Positions 24,542 through 33,197 of a stretch of DNA of 64,000 nucleotides are shown in pieces. Source of the DNA: Curtobacterium sp. VKM Ac-2865 (lineage in GTDB: Bacteria; Actinomycetota; Actinomycetes; Actinomycetales; Microbacteriaceae). Numbering within the stretch: the first letter of the stretch is position 1; the number at the start of each line of letters is the position of its first letter. The position numbers and the translations under genes were made by a program. Where the stretch lies: NCBI RefSeq assembly GCF_015350905.1, contig NZ_JADKRZ010000005.1, positions 124,001 to 188,000 on the forward strand. The letters are read 5' to 3'. A model generated the notes under the pieces. The model did not search any database, was not told the DNA's origin, and saw nothing but the letters and a program-made list of their open reading frames with translations.

Positions 24542-25030
24542 ATGCGCATCCACCTCGGAACGGACCACGCCGGCCTCGAGTTCGCCAAGACCCTCGCCTC
24601 GCACCTGACGGAGGCCGGACACGAGGTCGTCGACCACGGCCCGACCGAGTACGACGCGCTCGACGACTACCCCTCGTTCTGCATCAACGCCGCCCACGCC
24701 GTCGTCGCCGACCAGCGTGCCGGCGTCCAGGCGCTCGGCGTCGTCTTCGGCGGCTCGGGCAACGGCGAGGCGATCGCCGCGAACAAGGTCGAGGGCGTCC
24801 GGGCTGCGCTCGTGTGGAACGAGTCGACCGCGCTCCTCGCCCGCCAGCACAACGACGCCAACGTCATCTCGCTCGGCGCCCGCCAGCACACCGAGGCCGA
24901 GGTCATCGACTTCGTCGACCTGTTCATCGCCGAGCCGTTCTCGGGCGAGGAACGCCACGCCCGTCGCATCGCGCAGCTCGCCGAGTACGAGCAGACCGGC
25001 ACCATCGCCGGCAAGCAGGTCGACGCGTAG
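24542..25030 (+). CDS. rpiB: ribose-5-phosphate isomerase B
   Basis: A 162-residue RpiB/LacAB-family isomerase that interconverts ribose-5-phosphate and ribulose-5-phosphate in the pentose phosphate pathway. LGTDHAG (residues 5-11) binds substrate, and GGSGNGEAIAANK (about 70-82) is the phosphate/active-site block. The catalytic base position is Glu76, as in the mycobacterial enzyme, rather than the Cys of enterobacterial RpiB. SLGAR and a C-terminal helix complete the fold. It has its own leaderless promoter, and a DNA glycosylase gene follows after 51 bp. Confidence 0.94.
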   Translation: MRIHLGTDHAGLEFAKTLASHLTEAGHEVVDHGPTEYDALDDYPSFCINAAHAVVADQRAGVQALGVVFGGSGNGEAIAANKVEGVRAALVWNESTALLARQHNDANVISLGARQHTEAEVIDFVDLFIAEPFSGEERHARRIAQLAEYEQTGTIAGKQVDA

Positions 25031-25081
25031 CAGGCCGTCGGGGGACACCGACCGTCAGCGGCACCGGGTAGAACAGGACGC

Positions 25082-26011
25082 ATGCCCGAGGGTCACTCCG
25101 TCCACCGAATCGCCAACCAGTTCACCCGCCACTTCGTCGGCAAGCGCTGCGAGGTCTCCAGCCCACAGGGCCGCTTCGCCGCGGGTGCCGAACAGCTCGA
25201 CGGCAAGACGCTCATCGCGGCGCGGGCCGTCGGCAAGCAGATGTTCCTGGAGTTCGAGGACGACCTGTTCCTCCGCGTCCACCTCGGTCTGTACGGCGCG
25301 TGGGACTTCGCCGGCGTGATCTCCACCGCCGAGGCCCTGTCGGACGACGACGACCGAGAGGAGTCGCTGTCCTCCATCGGTGCCCCGCGGCTCGCCCGCT
25401 ACCGGATGGCCGAGCAGGAGAAGAACGAGGACCCGATCGAGGCCTTCCCGCCGGACCCGGTGGGGCAGGTGCGCGTGCGGCTGCTGACCGAGGACACCGT
25501 CGCCGACCTCCGCGGCCCGACGAAGTGCGTCGTGGAGACCCCGACCGAGGTCCAGCAGGCCCTCGACAAGCTCGGCCCGGACCCGATGAACGACGACGGA
25601 CCAGAGGCCGAGAAGGTCTTCGTGGAGAACATCCGGAAGCGCAACGTCGCGATCGGCCAGCTCCTGATGGACCAGTCCGTGGTGAGCGGCATCGGCAACA
25701 TCTACCGCGCCGAGCTGCTGTTCCGGCAGCGCATCGACCCGTACAAGGTCGGCAAGAAGATCACCGTGAAGCAGGCGAAGGCGCTCTGGGCCGACTGGTC
25801 GAAGCTCCTGCACGACGGCGTCCGCGACGGCCTGATGATGACGATGGACGGCCTGTCCGCCGCCGACCACAAGAAGGCCCTGCGCTCCCGGAAGGACCGC
25901 CACTGGGTGTACCACCGCCAGGGCGAGCCCTGCCGGGTGTGCGGCACCGAGATCCGGATCGCCGACATGGCGGGCCGCAAGCTCTACTGGTGCCCGAAGG
26001 ACCAGAAGTAG
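25082..26011 (+). CDS. nei: Fpg/Nei-family DNA glycosylase with altered zinc finger
   Basis: A 309-residue bifunctional glycosylase/AP lyase for oxidised bases. The N-terminus MPEGHSVHR supplies the catalytic Pro2 and Glu3. The helix-two-turn-helix motif is in QLLMDQSVVSGIGNIYRAELLF (about 198-219). The zinc finger at 284-307 reads C284-x2-C287-x16-C304-x2-Asp307: the fourth Cys of the usual C4 finger is Asp here. Asp can bind zinc, so the finger may still form, but this is unusual. PEGHSVHR resembles the Nei subgroup more than Fpg (PELPE). It probably shares the rpiB transcript. Confidence 0.92.
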   Translation: MPEGHSVHRIANQFTRHFVGKRCEVSSPQGRFAAGAEQLDGKTLIAARAVGKQMFLEFEDDLFLRVHLGLYGAWDFAGVISTAEALSDDDDREESLSSIGAPRLARYRMAEQEKNEDPIEAFPPDPVGQVRVRLLTEDTVADLRGPTKCVVETPTEVQQALDKLGPDPMNDDGPEAEKVFVENIRKRNVAIGQLLMDQSVVSGIGNIYRAELLFRQRIDPYKVGKKITVKQAKALWADWSKLLHDGVRDGLMMTMDGLSAADHKKALRSRKDRHWVYHRQGEPCRVCGTEIRIADMAGRKLYWCPKDQK

Positions 26012-26020
26012 CGCGTCCGG

Positions 26021-27505
26021 TCACAGGTCCCGGTGGGTCCACCGCCCCGCGACCGCGGTGCCGAGCACGGTCATGGACCGCAGCGACGCCGAGGACGCCG
26101 CGAGCGGGTCCGCCTCGGTGAGCACGAGGTCCGCGACGTCCCCGACGGCGACGGAGACCCGTCCGTCCGTCGAGCCCCGCCACGCGGCCAGCGCCGACAT
26201 CCGTTCCTCGGGGTGCCACGGATCGCGGCCGTCGCGGTCCCGCCCGACGGCCGCGGCGAGCGACACCCACGGGTCGAGCGGCGCCACGGGGGCGTCCGAC
26301 CCGAGGAGCACCTGGGCCCCAGCGCGGACCAGGGACGCGAACGCGAACGCACGGTCGGTGTCGCCCGCCCAGTGCCGCTCCGCGATGTCCCGGTCGTCCA
26401 TCGCGTGCTCCGGCTGCACCGACGCGGCGACACCGAGGCGGGCGAACCGCTCGACGTCGGTGTCCACGAGCAGCTGGGCGTGCTCGATCGTGCCGCGGGT
26501 GCCGACGGCCTCGAAGACGTCGAGCGCGAGCGTGTTCGCCCGGTCGCCGATGGCGTGGATCGCAGGCGTCAGCCCGGCGTCGACGGCGCGGCGGGTGATC
26601 GCGACGAGGTCGTCGAAGGCCCAGGCGAGCGAGCCCGAGCCGTCCACGAGCGCCGCCGTCCTGGTCCCGAGCGAGCCGTCGGTGATCACCTTGAACGGCC
26701 CCATCGTGAGCAGGCCGCGGGTGCCCGGCACGACGTCGCCGGTGCGGAGCCCGCGGGCGATGACGTCGGACAGCTCCGTCGCGTACACGCCGGACGTCAC
26801 GCGCAGCGCGTCCGTCCCGCCGTGGATGCGTCGCACCCAGCGGTCCAGCCCGAAGCGCATCTCGAGGTCCACCACCCGGGTCACCCCGCGCGCGGCAGCG
26901 GCCTCGGCAGCGTCCGCGACGTAGCCGTCGAGGACGGCGTCCGGCACGCTCGACAGCGCGCCGGTGACGTCGAACGCGTCCTGCTCGCGCAGCACGCCGT
27001 CCTCGCCGGCCTCGAGCGGCCGCCCGAGGACCTGGCCGAAGTGGGCGAGCGCGCTGGTGCTGCACCAGACGGCGTGCAGGTCCGCGCTGATGACGACGGT
27101 CGGGAGGCTCGGTGCGGCCGCGTCGAGCAGCGCACGTCGAGCGGGGCGCGGCCAGAGACCGTCCCGGTAGCCGTGGCCGACGAGGACCGGGTCCGCCACC
27201 CCGGTGCGGGCGACCGCGGCGAGGAGGTCGGCGGTCGCCTCGGCGGAGTCGCAGCCGGTGACGTCGACGCGCCGGCGCACGAGCGCCCACTGGTCGAAGT
27301 GCGTGTGGTGGTCGACGAGCCCCGGGCCGAGCCAGGCGCCGGCGGCGTCGACGACATCGGTGTCGACGACATCAGTGCCGGGGCCGGTCGGAGCCAGCGT
27401 GCCGGCCGGGGCGATCGCGGTGACGACGCCGTCGGCGACGAGCACGTCGGCCGGGGTGCCGGAGGTGCCCACGCGGCGGACGGAACGGAGCAGGACGGCG
27501 CTCAT
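26021..27505 (-). CDS. amidohydrolase family protein (YtcJ-like)
   Basis: A 494-residue amidohydrolase-3 type metal hydrolase. LGPGLVDHHTHFDQWAL (about 58-74) carries the HxH metal ligands. GPFKVITDGSLGTRTA (about 268-283) includes the metal-bridging Lys region of the YtcJ group. AIHAIGDRAN (about 317-326) holds the next His, and LLGSDAPVAPLDPW (about 411-424) contains the final Asp. The N- and C-terminal strands form the usual beta-sandwich. The substrate is unknown; family members act on amides, esters or lactones. ATG 27505 overlaps the stop of the upstream flavin-binding protein (ATGA), so both are one operon. Confidence 0.88.
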   Translation of the reverse strand: MSAVLLRSVRRVGTSGTPADVLVADGVVTAIAPAGTLAPTGPGTDVVDTDVVDAAGAWLGPGLVDHHTHFDQWALVRRRVDVTGCDSAEATADLLAAVARTGVADPVLVGHGYRDGLWPRPARRALLDAAAPSLPTVVISADLHAVWCSTSALAHFGQVLGRPLEAGEDGVLREQDAFDVTGALSSVPDAVLDGYVADAAEAAAARGVTRVVDLEMRFGLDRWVRRIHGGTDALRVTSGVYATELSDVIARGLRTGDVVPGTRGLLTMGPFKVITDGSLGTRTAALVDGSGSLAWAFDDLVAITRRAVDAGLTPAIHAIGDRANTLALDVFEAVGTRGTIEHAQLLVDTDVERFARLGVAASVQPEHAMDDRDIAERHWAGDTDRAFAFASLVRAGAQVLLGSDAPVAPLDPWVSLAAAVGRDRDGRDPWHPEERMSALAAWRGSTDGRVSVAVGDVADLVLTEADPLAASSASLRSMTVLGTAVAGRWTHRDL

Positions 27506-28152
27506 CGAGCCTCCCGTCCTTCCGTGGTCTGGTGCACCCGCTCCATCTCGGCGGCGAGCGCCGGCGAGGCGTAGGGCCCGTCGCCGCGCAGCCCGGCGAT
27601 GACGTCGTCGACGACCTCCGGTGCCTTGTTCTGCGAGAGCTTGGCGCGGGCGTCGAAGCGGGTGACCCGGATGCGGATCCCCACGGTGCCCTTCGCCATG
27701 CGCCTGGCGGTGTCCTCGTCGACCTGCAGCGAGACCGGGTCCGGCATCACCCGCTCGAAGTGGTCGACGAGTTCGCCGAGGACGCGGAAGTTCTCCTCGT
27801 CGGACAGGATCTCCGGCGTGCCCCACAGGTGCGCGGTGACGTGGTTCCACGTCGGGACGAACTGGGCTGCCGGGTACCAGGCGGGGGAGACGTAGCCGTG
27901 GGGACCCTGCACGACGACGAGCACCTCGTGCTGCCCGAGTTCGTGGGCCTGCTCGTCGGGACGTCCGACGTGCGAGACGAGCACGAGCTGGTCGGGGTCC
28001 TCGTCGGGGCCGGGCGCCTCGAGCACGAAGGGGTAGTGCGAGGCCACGAGTCCGGCGTCCGTGTGCGACACGATCGTCGCCCACGGGTTGTCGTCGACGA
28101 GCCGCTTCACCTCGGCGACGTCGGTCATCAGGAAGTGCGGTGTGTGGCGCAT
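27502..28152 (-). CDS. FMN-binding PaiB-family protein
   Basis: A 216-residue flavin-binding split-barrel protein of the PaiB type (FMN-binding negative transcriptional regulator family). MRHTPHFLMTDVAEVKRLVDDNPWATIVSH is the canonical start. HVGRPDEQAHEL, GPHGYVSPAWY and VPTWNHVTAHLWG are the FMN/phosphate blocks in order. Despite the family name a DNA-binding role is uncertain; many are probably FMN-dependent enzymes. It leads a two-gene operon with the amidohydrolase and faces away from the peptide-import operon, with 183 bp between their start codons. Confidence 0.9.
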   Translation of the reverse strand: MRHTPHFLMTDVAEVKRLVDDNPWATIVSHTDAGLVASHYPFVLEAPGPDEDPDQLVLVSHVGRPDEQAHELGQHEVLVVVQGPHGYVSPAWYPAAQFVPTWNHVTAHLWGTPEILSDEENFRVLGELVDHFERVMPDPVSLQVDEDTARRMAKGTVGIRIRVTRFDARAKLSQNKAPEVVDDVIAGLRGDGPYASPALAAEMERVHQTTEGREAR

Positions 28153-28335
28153 GCACGTCAGCGTGGCACAGCGGACTGTCCCAGCGCGACAGGTGTCGTT
28201 TCGCGGGTGTTTCTGCCCGGTAAAAGTTTCAGAGTCGATTGAAAGAAGCCTTGCGATCGGGATTCGCCGGGGCCTAGCTTTCCGGACAACGACGACCGGG
28301 CAGTGGACCGGACGCACCCGATCGAAGGAGTTGTC

Positions 28336-29922
28336 ATGCGACGCAGGACGATCGCCGCGCTCGCCGCGGCTGCCACGGTGGCCCTGGTGGCGACCGGCTG
28401 TTCAGCGAGCGGCACCGCCGACTCCGCAGCGGACGCGAGCCTGGTGTACGCCACCGGCGAGCCCGACCACCTGACGCCAGGGCGGCAGACGGTCGCGTTC
28501 GACCAGGTGATGAGCCTGTTCGCCCCGCTGACGCAGACCGACGCGAAGGGCGAGCTGCACGACGTGGCCGCGAAGAGCGTCGAGAGCGACGACGCCACCA
28601 CGTGGACGATCACGCTCCGCGACGGGTGGGAGTTCCAGAACGGCGAGGCCGTCACCCCGGAGAGCTACGTCAAGGCCTGGAACCACGTCGCCTACGGCCC
28701 GAACGCCTGGGAGAACAGCGGCCAGCTCGCGTCGATCGTCGGGTACTCGGACCTGAACCCGGCGAAGGGCACCCCGACGACCAAGGAGATGTCCGGGCTG
28801 AAGGTCACGGGCAAGGACACCTTCACCGTCACCCTGACCCACGCCGACAGCCAGTTCCCCCTGCAGCTCAGCCAGGCGCAGACGGCGTTCTACCCGATGC
28901 CGTCCGCCGCGTACGAGGACCTGAAGGCGTACGACAAGAAGCCGATCGGCAACGGCCCGTACGAGATGAGCAAGGCCTGGAAGGCGAACCAGGAGTTCAC
29001 CGTCACGGCCTGGAAGGGCTTCGAGGGCGCGAAGCCCGCGACCCCGAACGTCACCTTCCGCAGCTACTCCGACATGAACACCGCGTACACCGACGTCCTC
29101 GCCGGGAACGCCGACGTGCTCTTCCTGCCGACGGACAAGATGACGAGCGCGAAGGACGACTTCGGCGACCGGCTGCACTCCTTCGACGCCCCCGGCATCG
29201 ACTACCTCGGCTTCCCGCTCTGGGACGAGCGCTACTCCGACCCCGACGTCCGCCGCGCGATCTCGATGTCGATCGACCGCGACGAGGTGAACAAGGCCAT
29301 CTACGGCGGCCTGTACGACCCGGCGACGGCACTCACCCCGCCGTCGATGTCCGGGACGAAGGAGGGCATCTGCGGCGAGGCCTGCGAGTTCGACCCGGCA
29401 GCGGCCAAGCAGCTCCTGGCGAAGGCCGGCGGCTTCGACGGCAGCATCGAGATCGTCTACCCGGGCGGCAACGGCCTCGACTCGCTGTACCAGGCGTACG
29501 CCAACCAGATCCGGCAGAACCTCGGGGTCGACGCCGAGGCGAAGGCCACCACCGACTGGGCCTCGTACTACTCCGAGCTGACGGACAAGACCGTCAAGGG
29601 CCCGCACTTCGGCCACTGGGGTGCGCTCTACATCAGCCAGCAGAACACCCTCCGCGCCCTGTTCACCACCGCCGGCGGCTGCGCACCCTGCACCGGCTAC
29701 TACCAGGACGACGAGGTCGACTCGCTGCTCGCGAAGGCCGACTCCGCGGGGACCCAGGCCGAGGCGAACGAGTACTACACGAAGACGCAGCAGGCCGTGC
29801 TCGAGGACTTCCCGGTCGTCCCCACGTTCTTCGACAAGTACTCCTACGTCACCAGCGACAAGATCGCGAAGCTCCCCGCGGTCGCCGGCAGCCCGGTCAT
29901 CGCCAAGATCGCCGTGAAGTAG
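28336..29922 (+). CDS. peptide ABC transporter substrate-binding lipoprotein (family 5)
   Basis: A 528-residue solute-binding protein of the OppA/DppA family. The signal peptide MRRRTIAALAAAATVALVAT ends in a lipobox with Cys22, so it is lipid-anchored outside the membrane. LRDGWEFQNGEAVTPESYVKAWN is the SBP5 signature (about 96-118), and IGNGPYEMSK and DVRRAISMSIDRDEV are further family blocks. Length and fold match peptide binders. The first gene of the operon starts at ATG 28336 behind GAAGGAG. A Cys pair (CGEAC, CAPC) is unusual for this family and may form disulfides. Confidence 0.93.
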   Translation: MRRRTIAALAAAATVALVATGCSASGTADSAADASLVYATGEPDHLTPGRQTVAFDQVMSLFAPLTQTDAKGELHDVAAKSVESDDATTWTITLRDGWEFQNGEAVTPESYVKAWNHVAYGPNAWENSGQLASIVGYSDLNPAKGTPTTKEMSGLKVTGKDTFTVTLTHADSQFPLQLSQAQTAFYPMPSAAYEDLKAYDKKPIGNGPYEMSKAWKANQEFTVTAWKGFEGAKPATPNVTFRSYSDMNTAYTDVLAGNADVLFLPTDKMTSAKDDFGDRLHSFDAPGIDYLGFPLWDERYSDPDVRRAISMSIDRDEVNKAIYGGLYDPATALTPPSMSGTKEGICGEACEFDPAAAKQLLAKAGGFDGSIEIVYPGGNGLDSLYQAYANQIRQNLGVDAEAKATTDWASYYSELTDKTVKGPHFGHWGALYISQQNTLRALFTTAGGCAPCTGYYQDDEVDSLLAKADSAGTQAEANEYYTKTQQAVLEDFPVVPTFFDKYSYVTSDKIAKLPAVAGSPVIAKIAVK

Positions 29923-29930
29923 GGCGCCGC

Positions 29931-31328
29931 ATGGACAGCGACACCATCCTGCGGCTCGTCCGCGAGGTCCCCGACCACGACGGCTTCCCGCTCGTCGACG
30001 ACCTGCACGCCCGGTTCGACGCGCTCGCCGCGGCCCACCCGGACCGGGTCACGGTCACCAGGATCGGCACCAGCCGCCTCGGCGAACCCCTGCACAGCTA
30101 CCGCATCGGCACCGGGTCGCACGCCGCCGTCATCGTCGGCGGGGTGCACCCGAACGAACCGATCGGCTCGTGGACGGCGCTGCACCTCGCCGAGACGATG
30201 CTCGGCGAGGACCAGGACGCCACCGCGCTCGACGTCACCTGGCACATCGTCCCGACGATCGACCCGGACGGCATGCGGCTCAACGAGGCCTGGTTCCACG
30301 ACCCGTACGACCGGGTCTTCTACTCCCGGCACTTCTACCGGCCCGCACCGGACAGCCAGGTGGAGTGGACGTTCCCGAACAGCCACAAGTCGGTGTACTT
30401 CGACCAGGTGCTGCCTGAGACGCTCGCGTTCATGCGGCTCATCGACGACACCGAGCCGGACCTGCTGGTCAGCCTGCACAACGGGGAGATGGGCGGCGTC
30501 TACTACTACCTCTCCGAGGACCTGCCCGACGTGATCGACGTGCTGCACGCGGTGCCCCGGGCGCTCGGGCTGCCGCTCGACACCGGGGAGCCGGAGTCAC
30601 CGCACCTGCGCGAGCTCGCTCCCGCGGTGTTCGCGATGGACGGGGTGGAGCAGGTCTACGACTACCTCGAAGGCCTCGGCGTCGACCCCGGCGAGCACAT
30701 CCACGGGGCGTCCAGCGCCGCGTGGGCCCTCCGCCACGGGGCCCTGTGCATGGTGGCCGAGCTGCCGTACTGGAGCCACCCCGACGCCGACGACCAGACC
30801 CCGACCGACGAGTCCTACGCGGACCTGCTCCGGCGGTGCGCGGACGACCTCGGCGGCTCCGGGGCCGAGCTGCAGCGGGTCCTCGACGCCGCGTCGCCGA
30901 TGCTCACGCTCGAGACGCCCTTCGTCGAGGCGTCGCGGGCCTTCATCCCGATGCTCGCCGCGACGCCGGAGACCGACCGTGCCCGCGCCGACCGCGAACC
31001 AGCGACCCGGATGGCCACCGTCGCCGAGCGCTTCGGCTGCGAGGATCTGGTGCGCTGCTTCCGGCTCCGCTACGGCGGCATGCTCCTCCGCGCGCTCGAG
31101 GCGGAGACCACCGCCGGCACGGCGTCCGCGCCGCTCCGGCGGCTCCGCGACGACCTGGCCGAGCGGTACGCGCTCTGGCAGGCGGACGCGGTGACCGACG
31201 CCGCACCGATCCCGGTGGGGAAGCTGGTGGGGGTGCAGTACGGGGCGATCCTCGCCTGCGCGAGCCACGTGGCGGACCCGACACGAGCCTCCCGTCCGGT
31301 GTCCGTTGGCATGCCGGGAGGCGCGTGA
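29931..31328 (+). CDS. M14-family zinc carboxypeptidase, no signal peptide
   Basis: A 465-residue cytosolic metallocarboxypeptidase, second in the import operon. The zinc ligands lie in GGVHPNEPIG (H and E, about 69-78) and in SLHNGEMGG (His near 183). A conserved LNEAWFHDPYDRVFYSRHFYR and the catalytic-type Glu in AELPYWSH (about 277) complete the M14 pattern. It lacks any signal, so it would trim peptides after uptake. It may act on D- or gamma-linked residues of cell-wall peptides, but that is a guess. The last 12 codons are made by a GGGAGGC hairpin that overlaps the next gene's ribosome-binding site. Confidence 0.85.
   Translation: MDSDTILRLVREVPDHDGFPLVDDLHARFDALAAAHPDRVTVTRIGTSRLGEPLHSYRIGTGSHAAVIVGGVHPNEPIGSWTALHLAETMLGEDQDATALDVTWHIVPTIDPDGMRLNEAWFHDPYDRVFYSRHFYRPAPDSQVEWTFPNSHKSVYFDQVLPETLAFMRLIDDTEPDLLVSLHNGEMGGVYYYLSEDLPDVIDVLHAVPRALGLPLDTGEPESPHLRELAPAVFAMDGVEQVYDYLEGLGVDPGEHIHGASSAAWALRHGALCMVAELPYWSHPDADDQTPTDESYADLLRRCADDLGGSGAELQRVLDAASPMLTLETPFVEASRAFIPMLAATPETDRARADREPATRMATVAERFGCEDLVRCFRLRYGGMLLRALEAETTAGTASAPLRRLRDDLAERYALWQADAVTDAAPIPVGKLVGVQYGAILACASHVADPTRASRPVSVGMPGGA
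31287..31322 (+). promoter_or_regulatory. hairpin masking the permease Shine-Dalgarno sequence
   Basis: GCCTCCCG (31287-31294) pairs with CGGGAGGC (31315-31322) around a 20-nt loop. The 3' arm contains GGGAGG, the only ribosome-binding site of the permease starting at 31328. Translation of the permease would therefore need ribosomes from the upstream peptidase to open the stem. Confidence 0.5.
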
Positions 31329-32269
31329 TGCGTCCGACGCTCGCCGTCGGTCGGCGACTCGGCGGCCTGGTCATCGTCTTCCTCGGGGTGACCTTCCTGA
31401 TCTACGCGATGACCTTCGCGCTGCCGGGCGACCCGATCCGGGCGCTCGGCGGCGACCGGCCGCTCAGCGAGTCGGTCGTGCGGGCGCTCCGGGCCGAGTA
31501 CCACCTGGACCAGCCGCTGTGGCTGCAGTACGTGCAGTACGTCGGCGGGCTGTTCCGGGGCGACTTCGGCACCGACTTCACCGGGCAGCCCGTCGCGGCG
31601 CAGATGGCCTCGCGCTGGCCGGTGACGATCACGCTGGCGCTCACCGCGTGGGCGCTCGAGATCGTGCTCGGCATCGGGCTCGGGGTGCTGTCGGCGCTCA
31701 AGCGCGGCACCGTGCTCGACAAGACCGTCCTCGTCGGCACGATCGTCGTCGGCGCGGTCCCGGTCTTCGTGCTCGGCGTCGCCCTGCAGCTCGTGTTCTC
31801 GGTGCGGCTGCACTGGTTCCCCGTCGCGGGCGCCACCGCCGGCTGGCCGACCGCGTACGTGCTGCCCGCGTTCGTCATCGCGCTGTTCGGCCTCGCCGCG
31901 GTGTCCCGGCTCACCAGGACCTCGATGATCGAGACCCTCGACGCCGACTACGTCCGGACCGCCCGCGCGAAGGGCCTGACGCCCGGCCGGGTCGTCGGGG
32001 TGCACGTGATGCGCAACTCGCTCATCCCGACCGCGACCTACCTGGCGACCGACCTCGGCTACCTGATGGGCGGCACGGTGATCATCGAGGGCATCTTCAA
32101 CCTGCCGGGCGTCGGGAACCTGCTGTTCCAGGGCATCCGCTCGCACGAGGGCGCCGTCGTCGTGGGCATCTCCACCGCCCTCATCCTGGTGTTCCTCGTC
32201 ACGAGCGTGCTCGTCGACCTGCTGCACGCCGCCCTCGACCCGCGCGTCCGATCGGGAGCCGCCGCATGA
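31328..32269 (+). CDS. peptide ABC transporter permease (DppB/OppB type)
   Basis: A 313-residue inner-membrane permease with six helices. The start MRPTLAVGRRLGGLVIVFLGVTFLIY and the LPGDPIRAL stretch are the DppB signature. The EAA loop region reads TSMIETLDADYVRTARAKGL (about 196-215), the contact surface for the ATPase. MGGTVIIEGIFNLPGVGNL is the next family block. ATG 31328 shares one base with the upstream TGA (TGATG), giving tight coupling. It pairs with the DppC-type permease that overlaps its 3' end. Confidence 0.93.
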   Translation: MRPTLAVGRRLGGLVIVFLGVTFLIYAMTFALPGDPIRALGGDRPLSESVVRALRAEYHLDQPLWLQYVQYVGGLFRGDFGTDFTGQPVAAQMASRWPVTITLALTAWALEIVLGIGLGVLSALKRGTVLDKTVLVGTIVVGAVPVFVLGVALQLVFSVRLHWFPVAGATAGWPTAYVLPAFVIALFGLAAVSRLTRTSMIETLDADYVRTARAKGLTPGRVVGVHVMRNSLIPTATYLATDLGYLMGGTVIIEGIFNLPGVGNLLFQGIRSHEGAVVVGISTALILVFLVTSVLVDLLHAALDPRVRSGAAA

Positions 32270-33156
32270 CCACCTCAGCCCTCGCCGCGACCGTCGAACC
32301 CGTCGTCGGCGTCAAGCGTCGTCCGCTCGCCGCCGCCGCGCGCACGCCGGGGTTCTGGGTGCCCGCGTCGGTCCTCGTCCTCGTGCTGGCGATCGCCGCG
32401 TTCCCACAGCTGTTCGCCGGGCTGTTCGGCAACGGCGACCCGCGCGTGTGCGACCTCGGCCGGAGCGGGGACGGATCCGCCGCCGGGCACCCGTTCGGCT
32501 TCGACCTGCAGGGCTGCGACGTGTACGCCAACGTCGTGTACGGCACGCGCTCGTCGATCGCCGTCGCGGTGCTCACGACCGTGCTCGCGGGCATGGTCGC
32601 CGTCGTCGTGGGCACCGTCGCGGGCATGGTCGGCGGCTGGGTCGACGCCGTGCTCGCCCGCCTGACCGACGTGTTCCTGGGCTTCCCGTTCCTGCTCGGC
32701 GCCGTCGTGGTGCTCAACAGCGTCGGGGAGCGGTCGGTGCTCACCGTGTCGCTCGTGCTCGCCCTGTTCGGCTGGCCGACGATGGCCCGGCTCGTGCGGT
32801 CCAGCGTCCGCGGGGTCCGGAACGCCGAGTTCGTCCTGGCCGCCCGCACGATGGGGCTCTCCACGTGGCGGATCACCACCCGGTACGTGCTGCCGTCGTC
32901 GATCTCCCCGCTGCTCGTCCTCGCCACGATCACCGTCGGCGGCGTCATCGTGTCCGAGTCGTCGCTGACCTACCTCGGCATCGGCCTCGAGAGCCCGGCG
33001 ATCTCCTGGGGCCTGCAGCTCTCCGCCGCCACCAGCCAGTTCCTGCGCGCTCCGCACATGCTCATCGCGCCCGCGGCGTTCCTCGCCGTCACCGTGCTCG
33101 CCGTCATCGCGCTCGGCGACACCCTGCGGGCCGCACTCGACCCGCGTCGCCGCTGA
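32266..33156 (+). CDS. peptide ABC transporter permease (DppC/OppC type)
   Basis: A 296-residue permease, the second of the pair. A long N-terminal loop (FGNGDPRVCDLGR to GFDLQGCDVYANVVYGTRSS) with the DppC-type LGTD-like motif (GFDLQGCDVY) precedes the core. The EAA loop is RSSVRGVRNAEFVLAARTMG (about 183-202). Two Cys in the external loop may form a disulfide. ATG 32266 overlaps the previous stop (ATGA). It assembles with the DppB-type subunit and the fused dual ATPase encoded at 35212. Confidence 0.93.
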   Translation: MTTSALAATVEPVVGVKRRPLAAAARTPGFWVPASVLVLVLAIAAFPQLFAGLFGNGDPRVCDLGRSGDGSAAGHPFGFDLQGCDVYANVVYGTRSSIAVAVLTTVLAGMVAVVVGTVAGMVGGWVDAVLARLTDVFLGFPFLLGAVVVLNSVGERSVLTVSLVLALFGWPTMARLVRSSVRGVRNAEFVLAARTMGLSTWRITTRYVLPSSISPLLVLATITVGGVIVSESSLTYLGIGLESPAISWGLQLSAATSQFLRAPHMLIAPAAFLAVTVLAVIALGDTLRAALDPRRR

Positions 33157-33197
33157 CGCCAGACTCGAACCCCCTGCTCTCCCTGGAAGGAACCACC

